Origin: Sphaerulina vaccinii
Lineage: Eukaryota > Ascomycota > Dothideomycetes > Mycosphaerellales > Mycosphaerellaceae
Assembly: GCA_022570795.1 (NCBI GenBank)
Contig: JAKUDP010000008.1
Span: 62,001-126,000, forward strand
Direction of reading: 5' to 3'
Length of the DNA: 64,000 nucleotides
Position numbers and translations under genes: made by a program. Numbering within the stretch: position 1 is the stretch's first letter; each line of letters opens with the position of its first letter. Below are positions 12,040 to 22,601 of this stretch, in pieces. The notes below the pieces were generated by a model, which searched no databases, was not told the origin of the DNA, and was given only the letters and a program-made list of their open reading frames with translations.

Positions 12040-12798
12040 TCACTCTTGCTTGCCTCTTACGCACTCTTCGTCTGCTTCCTTTACGACCTTCGAGATATTT
12101 TGAAATAACATATCTGCCATGAAGAACATCCAGATCTGCGTGGGATAGATACTGATGCGCTGGTACAAGCCAGGCGTTGGGCCTTTGCATCCGCCGGCGA
12201 GGAAGGCAACGAGGCCGCACAGTCCCACGACTCCACAGATCAGAGACGCGGCTTTGTGCAATCCCCAGTTCTTCGCGGCAATGCCTGTGAGAAGAGAGTT
12301 GACGTTCCCAGATAGTATGGCCAGAAAAGCTCCAAGGACATGAATGACGCCGAGACCACCGGGTTCTTCTGCTCGTGGCCCGCCTGGCACAGCAGCTACC
12401 ATAGTAATTCCCACCAGAAAGACGCGTGCAGCCCAGATCCTCGCGGTAGCCAATTCAGGTTTGTCAAAAGTGCGGAGAAGGAACCATTGTCCAGCCAAGA
12501 AGAGAACACCGTGGGTCACAAACATGATGTTCATAATGTTCGCGCGCGGAGAGAATGCCTTGAGACCTGTATTCGGCTCGACATATTCGTAAGGAATTCC
12601 AAGTTGAGAAGTGAAGTGCGTCTTGTAGTTGTAAGACGGAGTGTACGCCTGTGCCGCGAGAAGCTCTGTGCCAAAGTAGATAGTCGGATTCAAGAAGTAG
12701 ATGATACAAGCGACTACGGCTGAGCTGGCATTGAAGGTGGAAGGTATAGACCATTTAGCTGCCGTGTCCTTAGAGGGGGTGGTGCTTGTGGAAGCCAT
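12040..12798 (-). CDS. DUF998-family integral membrane protein
   Basis: Single exon, 252 residues, ATG at 12798. Five to six hydrophobic segments are visible. The loop after TM1 carries YNYKTHFTSQLG and then PRANIMNIMFVTHG, the conserved features of DUF998 membrane proteins found in bacteria and fungi. The family has no established biochemical role. The short cytoplasmic tail is charged (KEADEECVRGKQE). A TATA-like element lies only about 20 nt upstream of the ATG. It shares a 334-bp divergent spacer with the DIL-ankyrin gene. Confidence 0.8.
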   Translation of the reverse strand: MASTSTTPSKDTAAKWSIPSTFNASSAVVACIIYFLNPTIYFGTELLAAQAYTPSYNYKTHFTSQLGIPYEYVEPNTGLKAFSPRANIMNIMFVTHGVLFLAGQWFLLRTFDKPELATARIWAARVFLVGITMVAAVPGGPRAEEPGGLGVIHVLGAFLAILSGNVNSLLTGIAAKNWGLHKAASLICGVVGLCGLVAFLAGGCKGPTPGLYQRISIYPTQIWMFFMADMLFQNISKVVKEADEECVRGKQE

Positions 12799-12814
12799 AG
12801 TGGTAGGATGTGCG

Positions 12815-12822
12815 CTTATATA
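12815..12822 (-). promoter_or_regulatory. TATA-like element of the DUF998 gene
   Basis: TATATAAG on the minus strand, 17-24 nt before the ATG at 12798. It is close for a TATA box, so it may serve an unusually short leader or be chance. Confidence 0.3.
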
Positions 12823-13132
12823 TCATGTTGGTGTACACGGTATAGAGCGGTATGAGAGTTGAATGTCATAGGCGGGCATTTCTTGGCCCATTCGCTGATC
12901 CCTGTCATTACACTGAGATAAGGCAACTTCAACCGTGAACTGCATCTCCATCTCTAACTTCCTTGGATACTGCTGCTCAGAACTGAATTGAATAGCCTGG
13001 AAGACGCGTATCCTATACCAACACCGAGTAACAAGCTACACGATACAGTCCGCGACCAGACCAGGACAGGACCCATGACGCGCGAGAGGTGAGGGGAGGT
13101 GCGCACGCGAGCAGCCCTCCAGCTAGCCCTCC

Positions 13133-15641
13133 ATGGACGCGGAGGCAGGAGATGTCAGTCGGCGACATGACGAGGAGCACGACGACGAGGTGGAGATAGA
13201 AGATGAAGAGCCACAGCAGAGGAAGAGGCCGATGGAGTTGCCCGCCGACCTTCCGCGATCACTGGACGACCGGCAGAGTTACAGCTATGGACCACCGCAA
13301 GAGACGGAGTACTACGATGCATGGCAGGGTGCGTGCTAAGCCATCTATATCCCACTGTAAATGTACCATGTGTTGATGAGTCTACGTAGGACAGTCGCAA
13401 TTCCTGACAGCGCCCACCATTGCCAGACCCTTCAATCTCTCCTTGAATGAGCCCGACGACGATGCCTTTGGGAGAGACTTCGGCCATGACGATGCCCGTG
13501 CCGCCGAGATGCTGGCCAGGCAATCAAGAAAGCAGAGCGATGTTGCAGAGAGCCAGGAGGATGAGATTCTACACGACGACAAGATGCCCCGCGAACAGAA
13601 GGCGCAAGCGCTGCAGGACTTCTTGTTCATGGCTGCAAGCAATGGCGATGCAGCAAGGGTGCAGCGACTAGTCCGAGGGCCAGCGTCGAAATTGATAGAG
13701 ATGGATTGCGTGGATGCAGAAGGCACGCCACCGCTCGTCTATGCAAGCTGTTTCGGGCACAGGGATGTCGTGCAGACACTTCTGGATGCTGGAGCAACAG
13801 TGGACTGCCAGGACAAGAATCAATGGACGGCTCTTATGTGGGCTATCACAAACTCCCACAAGGACATCGCCAAGCTACTGCTAGACCATGGAGCTTCAAC
13901 TGATGTGAAATCATCAAGCGGAAGGACACCACTAGACTTCGTACCTCCTGGTGGCGAGATGTCAGATTTCTTACAGGACAGTGGCTACAGTATAGGTACA
14001 GTTGGTGTGACTGATGACTTCTACAACGCAGGTTTCTCACAAGATCGGTTTGAAGAGGAGTTGGCAGAAAGCGAGCAAAGGCGGCGCATGATGATGGAAA
14101 GTGCTATCAATCTGGAAGTCGACCTGGGCAACCTGGGCCTGGACGAAACACCTGATTCGCCGGATCTCGAAGACAACGACGAATTCGACTGGACACGGTG
14201 TCTCAACGATCAGATGTTTGTGTTTGTCGAGAACGACATCGAGCGAATACTGGACGTAGTCATCACCAAGATGACACCACAACGATCAGCAACGCAGAAG
14301 CCTGTACCCGCCAATATAGTGTTTCTGGGTGCACGCTATGCACACTACCATTCCAGTCCGGAACTGCTGACAGATTGGCTGGCCACTGCGCAGGACAAGA
14401 TATATGATGTCGTGGACCGCAACCAGTGGGACATGACCATGCTGGCATTCTGGTTGTCGAACTTGACTCTCCTACTATACTACCTGAAGAAAGACACGGG
14501 CTTGACAGAAAGCACGACGCAATTCCAGGCGCAAGTGGCAGAGCAGGCTCACGAGATCTACATACTCATTATACGGGATGCCGAGCGTAGAATGGACAAG
14601 GTGCTCGATACTGCTATGCTTGACCACGAGACGATCCCAGGCTTCGAAGACATCACATTCCAGAACGAGTGGAAATTCCTCAAGAAGAAGAACACAGTCA
14701 AGCCCGAACCGATGGAGAAACGTTTTGGACCACCTTCACCAAAGCGCAAAGCTCAGGTGTCACCTCGTAACATCACATCTCTTCTTTCATCAACACTTTT
14801 CGTATTGGACCTGTACGATGTGCACTCGGTCATCATCGCACAGATACTGTCACAGCTATACTACTGGCTGGGCGCGGAGATCTTCAACCGCATAATGTGC
14901 AACAAACGCTACCTAGCGAGAACGAAGGCGATGCAGATCCGCATGAACATCTCCATGCTGGAAGATTGGGCGCGTACCAACAACAGACAGCCAGAACACT
15001 ATGTGAATGGCGAAACGACAGCTATAGGAGAGCCCACAGTCGAGACTGCTAGACGGAATCTCGGTCCCGTTGTTCAGCTACTCCAGTGGCTGCAATGCTT
15101 CTCCTCGATGGGCGAAGACCGTGATGGAATGGAAACGACTCTACAGCAACTACCGAACTTGTCTATCAAGCAACTTCTACATGCTGTGAAACACTACCGC
15201 GCAGAAGTGGGCGAGAAGTCTCTCACTCGTCCTGCACTTCGACATATAGAAGAAGTGAAAAGCAGACCAAAGCCACTACATCCATCATTACAGAAAGGCA
15301 CTGGGAAAGATCTTCCTCCGACTCCTACCACACCCGGAGCTCAGCAAGTCCTACCTCAGAACGGCGGCTCTCCCTTACCTCCTGGGACACCTACCTACGA
15401 CAACGAAGAAGAGGTTCCTGAAAGTAATCTCTTGAACGCGGCTCTCTTGCTACCCTTCCATCTACCCACGAGTACTGATATGTTGATATCGTATGGATCA
15501 GGATTTGGAGGCATGAACAAGGAGAGGGAAAGGCGATACATTCCGTCTGTGCCGCCGGAGTTCTTCGAGAAGCTCGACCCGGGAGGCGGGTCGAAAAACA
15601 AGCTGTACGAAGGTGTTGATCTGGGCAATGACAGCTCGTAG
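13133..15641 (+). CDS. DIL and ankyrin domain-containing protein
   Basis: Two exons (13133-13328, 13390-15641; 61-nt intron with GTGCGT donor) give 815 residues. The acidic N-terminus precedes two clear ankyrin repeats at roughly 175-245 (TPPLVYASCFGHRDVV, TALMWAITNSHKDIAKLLL). A DIL (dilute) domain spans about 340-680, with FVENDIERILDVVI, FLSN-like helices and a QLYYWLGAEIFNRIM core as in the cargo-binding tail of class V myosins. There is no motor domain, so this is the stand-alone fungal DIL-ankyrin family and not a myosin. The C-terminus has a Pro-rich spacer and a conserved-looking end. A scaffold role in membrane traffic or polarity is inferred from the DIL fold. Confidence 0.88.
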
Positions 15642-16261
15642 GAGGGCATCATGAGAGTCAGAATCAGTTGGCACTTGAGGAATGTCTTGAACAGGAGCGA
15701 CTTTCGGCTGAGTAACGGTTGAACAGTCCATGCGACATCACGGTCGCTATAAGAACAAGATCGCAGTCATTGTAGTAGGTATTGGTCAAGTAGAATGGAA
15801 AGCATACTTGTTACCATTCCCCTCTCGTCTCCGGAACTTGCTACCTGCTTTCAGGAAACCTCCTTTGGTTAGCTGGCTGTCCGAGCACACCTTCACAAGT
15901 ACATTAGCACCACGGAAGTGAAGCTCGCCGCAGCTCGTGGTAGTTGACCACGCGTCGCGCGCACGACGACGCGCCTGTCCCTTGTTCACAAGTCTCTTGC
16001 CCTGACAAGCGCATTGCACCAACAGCGCGCAATCATAGCTATCTCGCTGTGCTGGAGATGGAGAAGAGGGTGGAGCCTTGCCATCGCCAACGGTCGGCAA
16101 TGCGCGCGGAGCTCTCCCTTCGCGCTAGCGTTTCCAAGCACACCCCTAGAGCAGCGGCCGTGGTGTGGACGGCGGGTCGGTGCCCGGAGTGATGGCATCT
16201 TCGCCGGCTATGTTGTAGGTTGTTCTCCGAGCAGTCGGAGCGTTTGTGTCGGCGGCAAGTG
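15642..16261. other. Intergenic, no supported gene
   Basis: 3' flank of the DIL-ankyrin gene and upstream region of the F-box gene. No supported coding or RNA feature. Confidence 0.4.
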
Positions 16262-16381
16262 ATGGTGCTCGGTGCGTTGGAATTCGAGTTCCTGCGGAGA
16301 AGTGGGAACTTTTGGAAGTTGAAGTAGAGGTATGTCCTTTGGAAACGCTAGCGCGAAGAACTGACAAAACTCACTTCTCAG
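16262..16381 (+). promoter_or_regulatory. Probable 5' leader with uORF and leader intron
   Basis: An ATG at 16262 opens a 21-codon uORF that stops with TAG at 16325-16327. Immediately after comes a canonical intron (16330-16381, 52 nt: GTATGT donor, ACTGAC branch, CTCAG acceptor). This precedes the F-box start at 16465. Inference: the leader is spliced and carries an upstream ORF that could dampen translation. Confidence 0.45.
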
Positions 16382-16464
16382 CCAAAACAAATTCTTCTCC
16401 CTCTTCCTCACAACAACCACGACATCAACTTCCCCTACGTACCAATACCCTCCCCGCCGGAGCC

Positions 16465-17247
16465 ATGCAGAGAGGCGTCCTAGTCACCGGCCTCCTGCCC
16501 AACACCACCAGAGCCCTCCGAATTCCTGAGCTCTTCGAACTCATCCTACTCGAGCTCGACTTGCTCGATATCCTCGTCTTCCAGCGCGTCTCTCAAACTT
16601 GGCGCCACGCAATCAACGACTCGAAACTCATTAAGCGCAAGCTGTTCCTCGAACCAGCCCTCGAAGAGGCCACCGTCTTCCCAGATTCGGGCCATATCCG
16701 TATTAACTGCAACGACTTCCTTGGCCTGGTCAGCAAGAGTTTCGTGAAGTTCGAAGACGGTTTCAACGTATACTACCGAATGCCCAATGAGTCTGCCAAT
16801 CCAATCTGGCGTCATCTTTCAAGGAACATACTCATGGACCCGGACACGGAAGCCGCCGACTTCAAGTGGTACGAGTATACGGATTTCAGCACTCGCAGCG
16901 CAGCAGAGAAGAAGAAGGCGATTAAGATATACGACTACCACGGGGAGCCAATTGAGGGCGGCTGCAGCCTGGACTCTGCTCAGGATCGTCGGGATAAGTT
17001 CAGACAAGGACGCTTGTTTGAAGACGCCTGGAAGCGCAAGGAGGCATCGTGGAGGAAGATGTTGCTCATGCAGCCACCGGTTCTGGCCAATATGGAAGCT
17101 GTCTTTGGTGTGGCTGACGAGGGTGGCACTGAACTGAGAGTCTGGAGACTTGGAGAGGTTGTTGATGCTTTGAGCGAGGTGACCATGTTCGACTACAGTG
17201 AGATGGTTGTTGGCTTCTCTCGGCTGTGGGATTGCCCATGCGATTGA
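16465..17247 (+). CDS. F-box domain protein
   Basis: 260 residues from the ATG at 16465. The frame is open further upstream but only from a GTG and through the probable leader intron, so I use the first ATG. The N-terminal segment LRIPELFELILLELD, LLDILVFQRVSQTWR and INDSKLIKRKLFLEP is a fungal F-box. F-box proteins bind Skp1 and select substrates for SCF ubiquitin ligases. The rest is a mixed alpha/beta region with no recognisable repeat (no LRR, WD40 or kelch), so the substrate is unknown. This is a common lineage-expanded family in Pezizomycotina. Confidence 0.75.
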   Translation: MQRGVLVTGLLPNTTRALRIPELFELILLELDLLDILVFQRVSQTWRHAINDSKLIKRKLFLEPALEEATVFPDSGHIRINCNDFLGLVSKSFVKFEDGFNVYYRMPNESANPIWRHLSRNILMDPDTEAADFKWYEYTDFSTRSAAEKKKAIKIYDYHGEPIEGGCSLDSAQDRRDKFRQGRLFEDAWKRKEASWRKMLLMQPPVLANMEAVFGVADEGGTELRVWRLGEVVDALSEVTMFDYSEMVVGFSRLWDCPCD

Positions 17248-17492
17248 GCGATTGAGTGGGGATACGGGGTCATGCAGCGAGCAGTGTGGCCTTTGGAGAA
17301 GAACTACCAAATTGACGGACAAGCAGGAGATCCTAGATTGCTAGGATGTCTCTGCGTGATAGAGCCAAGGCATCATGGCAGCGAATGTAGCTGCAGGATA
17401 GTATTGTGAAAAAAGCGTCGATCAGAGACACTTTCCCAAAACCCATCTGAGTTCGGCCATGTCCTCTAGTGCTGACTCTTCACTCCCCACGC

Positions 17493-17672
17493 ATCTCAAA
17501 CGACCATGCCATCCTGCCGTCAATCGCAGTAGTATCGACAATACGACCCGGTTCCAGAGATACGATTAAGACAAGCCCCAACATCTCAAATCACCATGCC
17601 ACCCTGCCGTCAATCGCAGCAGTATCGATAACACAACCCGATGCCAGAGATACAATCAAGACGTGACCGCAG
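17493..17672. repeat. 90-bp direct tandem duplication
   Basis: Two adjacent copies of about 90 bp, beginning ATCTCAAA at 17493 and 17583, differ at roughly a dozen positions (for example CGACCATGCC versus TCACCATGCC). The second copy reaches the stop codon (17656-17658) and last codons of the GH131 gene on the other strand. It looks like a slippage or local duplication in the 3' flank. Confidence 0.8.
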
Positions 17673-18525
17673 AGCTATAGTTGCCAGACCCACCTCCAAT
17701 TGTAGTGGTAAGCTCTCCATCCTCAATGTACACTCCCGAGAAATGCCAGTGTTCTCTCGTTCCACTAGCACCACTACTCCCCGGCAGACGCAGTACTCCA
17801 AGATGCCAATCCTTGCCGTCCGAAGAAGTAGTTGCAGACACCGGACCAGCAGTCAATTCCAGCTCGTCACCTCCAGTCGAGTGATAGAACGTGACAGTCT
17901 GTGCATCGAAGTCGATATCATAAGCAACATTATGCCAAACACCAGCTTCGAATGTGACATTCCACTGACTCTCACTGCTGACCATCCAGTGTAGGATATT
18001 GCTTGAAGTGCCTGATTGTCCCGAAAGCAGACCATACTTCAGTTCCGTGAAATGAGATTCGAAGAAACAAACTTGATGTTCCTCCGTCTGCGAAGGAGGA
18101 TTTGTCTCAGTATGCTGAATCGAGAAGTGATAGAAGACTTTGCCAGCATTGATAGCAGCTGTAGTTGAAGGGATGAGTTCAGTTCTCATCATGGTCTGGC
18201 CATTCCAGCTTGAGGTGTTGTCGATCGAGATCTGGATGCCTAGAGAGTACAAGGTAAGTATCTCTGTCATCCAAGATTAGCAAGACAGAGACTGCTTACC
18301 TTGATCTGATGAAGCATCATCCGGATTCTTATAGTCTGCCGAGAGTGCCACATAATCCGAGACAGATGCCGAGCCATGAATGTAGTACTGATATGGCCCG
18401 ACTTGATTCGACCAGGACCACGCTTCGAGGAAAGATGCATCTGTGTAGTTGTTCAAGCGACCGTCCCAGAGTAGAGAGGCGGATGTGCCGCCAGCCAGGG
18501 CGAGTACCGCTGTGGTCGTCAACAT
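17656..18525 (-). CDS. Glycoside hydrolase family 131 (beta-glucanase), secreted
   Basis: Exons 18525-18300 and 18239-17656 joined over a 60-nt intron give 269 residues. A signal peptide (MLTTTAVLALAGGTSAS) precedes LLWDGRLNNYTDAS and WSNQVGPYQYYIHG, the opening of the GH131 catalytic domain. Further conserved elements are NGQTMMRTELIP, EHQVCFFESHFTELKYG, VWHNVAYDIDF and a final HFSGVYIEDGELTT. GH131 enzymes act on beta-1,3/1,6- and beta-1,4-glucans, so plant wall or fungal wall glucan turnover is likely. There is no carbohydrate-binding module. The start was chosen because an earlier frame lacks an ATG near the signal peptide and this ATG begins it. Confidence 0.85.
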
Positions 18526-19086
18526 GATGTATGGAAGAGAGAGAAAGGAAGTGAGATTCTCGGATATGCTGCGAGAGTCTGGCAATGATTGTCTGGAGGC
18601 TCGCCGTACTGATGAGATGCAACAGAATATCTTGATGGGAGAGCGGAAAGGAGCGCCAGTAGATAGGTATACGGTAGATTTGGAGCACTCCAGTGCTTCT
18701 TCTCCTGCGGAAATTTGTTTGCAGCTTCGTCTGTACATCTTAGTTAGAGCTCCCAGTCTAGTGCTTTGCCAATTGCTTCACATATAGTGATCATGAAACC
18801 TCGGAAGCCGCGGCGCTTAGGTGTAGAGTATGAAGACAGCTGCAGTGACAGTCACCATACGGCTCGTGATATTCAAACACTCTTAAATGCTCAGGCGAAT
18901 TGATATATCTGGGTACGGTTGGAGCGGCTGAGATCGAAAGCTTGGCGAGGCGAAAGACAGGGTTGAAGCATGTAACAACTTCCTGTACTCACGCCTGGTG
19001 TATTTTCAGACAGAGAGCAATTCCACGGAATCACGTCTCCAAGAGCGTTTCCGGCTTTTCACTGTCTCCCACCAGCACATAATTTA
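18526..19086. other. Intergenic, no supported gene
   Basis: Promoter side of the GH131 gene and 3' flank of the oxygenase gene. Nothing further recognised. Confidence 0.4.
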
Positions 19087-20100
19087 TCAAGCAGTCACAA
19101 CTTCCACTTGCACCTTCGCAATCTCCTCCTGCTTCATCGTCAACGCCTTAAAATTCCTCTCCACAGCCCGTCTCGTAAACTCCGCCCCAGTAACCCTAGG
19201 ATACTTCTGCTTCGGCCCCTGAATCTCACAATCCACACAAGGCTGATTGAAGAAAGCAATACTATATCTCGGCCCAAAGTAATCCTTCTCGAGATCCGTA
19301 GGAGCTTTCACGCGATGAAAAGTAGACTTGAACCGATCATCAGACCACGACATGAGCAGATCTCCAATATTGCATACAATGTCTCCTGGCGTTTCGAAGT
19401 CGACTTTCGTCCAAGTATCGCCGAGTCCGAAAGATGTGACAACTTCACGTCCTGGACAGATTTCTAAGCCACTTTGTCCAGGACGTTGGAATAGAAGAGT
19501 AAGAAGGTCCCAGTCCGCATGCGCGCCAGCTCGATAGTAGTTCTCTGGGATCGGCACCGTCTTATCGACTTCGAAATAATGCAACAATCTCAACACAGAT
19601 TGACAGTCCGGTCTCTTTGGATCATGCGCTTTGATGAAATGATCATCCGGAAATCCCAGCCCTCGTGCGAAGCACAACATCAACTGCTCACTAACAGCCT
19701 GAGCCTTCCACATAAAAGCCTGCGCCCGTCCTTTGAAGCCAGGCAGCGCATCTTCAGATATCCATTTATCTTTCATATACTCTCCAAATTGTAACTGATA
19801 GCTTTCTTTCTGATCTGCCACGCCAGTCGAAGGTCTGATTTGGCCTTTCTTTTCCCAGCCGACATTCTTGGTGCTGAAGGGGACTGTGCTTTTCACCTCA
19901 TCGGGTAAGGCGAAAAAGGCTTCGGATGTCTGGAAGATGGCGTCGATCTCTGCGATGGTGATGGAGGTGTCGGTTAAGGAGAAGAAACCATCTGTTTCTG
20001 CTGCTTGGATGAGTTGGGATGTGATTTCGTCGATTCGATTGGAGAAGTCTTTGAGGCTGATTCGAGGGATGCTGCGGTTGGTGTACTTCGTGGCGCCCAT
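19087..20100 (-). CDS. 2-oxoglutarate/Fe(II)-dependent dioxygenase, IPNS-like
   Basis: Single exon, 337 residues from the ATG at 20100. The N-terminal DIOX_N-type segment SIPRISLKDFSNR leads to the double-stranded beta-helix with the Fe(II) triad HADWD (H and D) and a distal His in STFHRVKAP, and the 2OG-anchoring RYSIAFF. It belongs to the isopenicillin N synthase-like / plant-type 2OGD superfamily, which in fungi includes gibberellin desaturase-like and secondary-metabolism enzymes as well as uncharacterised ones. No biosynthetic partner genes adjoin it, so the substrate is unknown. An alternative ATG at 20241 would add 47 residues lacking family similarity. Confidence 0.85.
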   Translation of the reverse strand: MGATKYTNRSIPRISLKDFSNRIDEITSQLIQAAETDGFFSLTDTSITIAEIDAIFQTSEAFFALPDEVKSTVPFSTKNVGWEKKGQIRPSTGVADQKESYQLQFGEYMKDKWISEDALPGFKGRAQAFMWKAQAVSEQLMLCFARGLGFPDDHFIKAHDPKRPDCQSVLRLLHYFEVDKTVPIPENYYRAGAHADWDLLTLLFQRPGQSGLEICPGREVVTSFGLGDTWTKVDFETPGDIVCNIGDLLMSWSDDRFKSTFHRVKAPTDLEKDYFGPRYSIAFFNQPCVDCEIQGPKQKYPRVTGAEFTRRAVERNFKALTMKQEEIAKVQVEVVTA

Positions 20101-20945
20101 TCTGCCTGCTTGGGTATACTGTATTCTTGAGGCTATGATCAGTAAGTCGATGTGGTTATTTTGGTCAGCATTCACAGTCTCTATAAGCAGTACTACTCGC
20201 TCTTGCGGTCGTACCGAGCTGTCGAGCTCGGCGTACCACATCCGCGGAATCAGGCGATGGCCGATAGGCAAAGAATGCTACTTGCACATGTACATGTATC
20301 GCTGACAGCTGAAGTCGGCCGAATCTGAGTTGCCCGCAAGGCGAAGAGAGAGCTTGTTGTGCTTATTCATCTCACATATGTCTTGGCAGTCGTTTTGCCC
20401 TAGCATTCACCTGGTAGTCTTAGCATTTCTATACGGGCGTACGCTTTGTCCGGTGATCAGCAATGAACAGCTATCAGTCTTCCCTGACTCAAGCCTGCAC
20501 CTTCAATTGCTGGGGGCTTTCTTTAGAGCCTCATGCATCTACGAGCTATACGAGTATAGCCAAAGTCTAACAAAGCGTGTTCTAACGTGTTCTTCACCAA
20601 GGAACAGGTTGGTACCTGCAGACGGACGGCAGATCTGGTTTCAGGATTCCGATATGACATCCTGGTCTGCACGGCATTCGTGGATACCTTCCCTAGGCCT
20701 GACGACTGCACTACCAGCGTGGAGTGTCTAAGGCAAATTATGCCGTGAAGAAGGTCATCAACAAACAACGATCGACCTAACAGCAAAGACCAATCCATCT
20801 AGTATTCATTGATTCGTAACTTCGTTAGAGACTGTTGAAGTCATCAGCCCCTGGCCAACGTGCTCCCACGATATACCCTTGTCCTGATCTGCTCCCAGCG
20901 CACCAATCGCCAGATCTCCATCAGCACCTCAGCTCTGACCACCAC
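20101..20945. other. Intergenic, no supported gene
   Basis: Between the oxygenase 5' end and the hypothetical gene. No supported feature. Confidence 0.4.
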
Positions 20946-21527
20946 TTAGACAGCACAAATACCATTCATAAAATCAACATAATCCCTCTGAACACTAAAA
21001 TTCGTAAGATCCCCAAGTACATCAGTAACACAATAATCAGCCCTGCGATCACAAAAAGCCCTCCGAATATCAACCTGCGCTTTCGGCTGAACGAAAGCCG
21101 TACCCTTCCCATTACCTCTCCAAGCCGTCCTGCCTCCACCTCTACCAGTCGAAACCGTACAATAGTCCGGCATGACAATAACACTCATTTTCTTCCTGCC
21201 GTTCTTCTCAGCCCAAGTGAAAGCCTCATTAGCCGCGAGGACAGCGTCGGGATTGCGGCCGTTGGGATACATGGCAGAGACCATGGGCATGAAAGCAGCG
21301 CCGTTTCCAGAATGGTCTTTCTGTGCGTTTGCCCAGCAATCGAGATAGGCTCCAACAGTAAGGTCAGCGTTGAAAACGTGGATTTTGTACGACACAGTGA
21401 AGCCCACGTGGTGCGAGCTTGTCTTGAAGTGGTGTCTGGTTCGTGAAGCTTGACGACTGTAAGCATAGGCTCTGTTCTGTGCTGCGGGAATTCGGCAAAT
21501 GCAGGCGAAGCTTATGAGTTCGGACAT
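20946..21527 (-). CDS. Hypothetical protein
   Basis: An ATG-initiated frame of 193 residues whose central and C-terminal parts (ADLTVGAYLDCWANAQ, MSVIVMPDYCTVS, DRRADYCVTDVLG) have protein-like composition with scattered cysteines. The first 45 residues look less convincing, and the true start may lie in an upstream exon I could not identify. No family recognised. It could be secreted but no signal peptide is visible with this start. Confidence 0.4.
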   Translation of the reverse strand: MSELISFACICRIPAAQNRAYAYSRQASRTRHHFKTSSHHVGFTVSYKIHVFNADLTVGAYLDCWANAQKDHSGNGAAFMPMVSAMYPNGRNPDAVLAANEAFTWAEKNGRKKMSVIVMPDYCTVSTGRGGGRTAWRGNGKGTAFVQPKAQVDIRRAFCDRRADYCVTDVLGDLTNFSVQRDYVDFMNGICAV

Positions 21528-22601
21528 GCTCGCCCGGCAGGATTGGAAGTCAGATCATGATATGTTGCAGCAGTCTGATCGATGCGAGCTGAACGATCAT
21601 TGTCGCGCGTAGCGGGAGAAGGCGATCCCAAAGCTTCCAAAACCTGCACGGCTCCCTGTCCTGGGCGCATTTCCCATTCTGAGAGCTGCACCACTATACA
21701 GTCCTATTCTGGAGTCCCACTGTAGTGTTCGATGTAGCCAGCGTTGGTTCGGTTATGAGCTGTATCCTTGTGGGTCACATTAACGAGCTCCCTTGTGCCA
21801 GTAAGTAGGGTTGACCGTCAAACAGACAGCATCTCGTAGCATCGACGCAGTCTCGCGTACGTACGAAGTCCGCGAGCTGCAGTCTACTAGCCGTTGTCAT
21901 TGTGGCAGTGTGCTGCAGCAGGTCCCTCGAACTATCCCATGCTGTCCAAAGATCGTGGCAGATGTAGCTGACCGCATTGGATAAATATCTCCACCGGCGA
22001 TTACTATGCCTTCGAGCAGTCAATAAGTTGGCAAGAAGCTGGGGAGTAGGTCTAGGATGACCATGGCAATGAAAGCCAGGGCAAACACTCGCTTGCGGAT
22101 TGCGGCTGAAGCCCTACGAGTACTGAGTGTATCGAAGAGGCCGAGTTGTCGTCTGCTGCAGTGAGAAGTTCAGCGGCACTCGAATGATGTATAGGGAGGA
22201 ATGATGATGATGAAGGCGCAAAGTGACATGAAGTGAAGTGAAGAGAAGCGTGGAGTGACTGAAGGACGGCTTCGCCGCGCCCGCGCTTGGCGCTTTTCGT
22301 CATAATGCATAGTGCATATCTTTTGTGCAGACGTCCTTCAGCTTCCTACATATTTCACGTTCGAGAGCATCATGCTCTCTACGCTGCAGCAATGTACCTC
22401 TCTGATTTTCGGTACGTACTAAGCATCCACAATCAGAGACAGTGCCCGCTAGTAAACTTTCTCCGCCTTGAGTCTTGGTGAATATGTGCATGCTAGAGGA
22501 TCGAAGCAGCTGACCATTAGCTATTACCTGTGATATTGATATCTGTACAAATGCTAAATCCGTAACAATGTTTCCTGCCGTCGTACATCATAATCTTACA
22601 C
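21528..22601. other. Intergenic, no supported gene
   Basis: About 1.07 kb without a supported gene on either strand. Frames are short and mutually overlapping. Confidence 0.4.
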
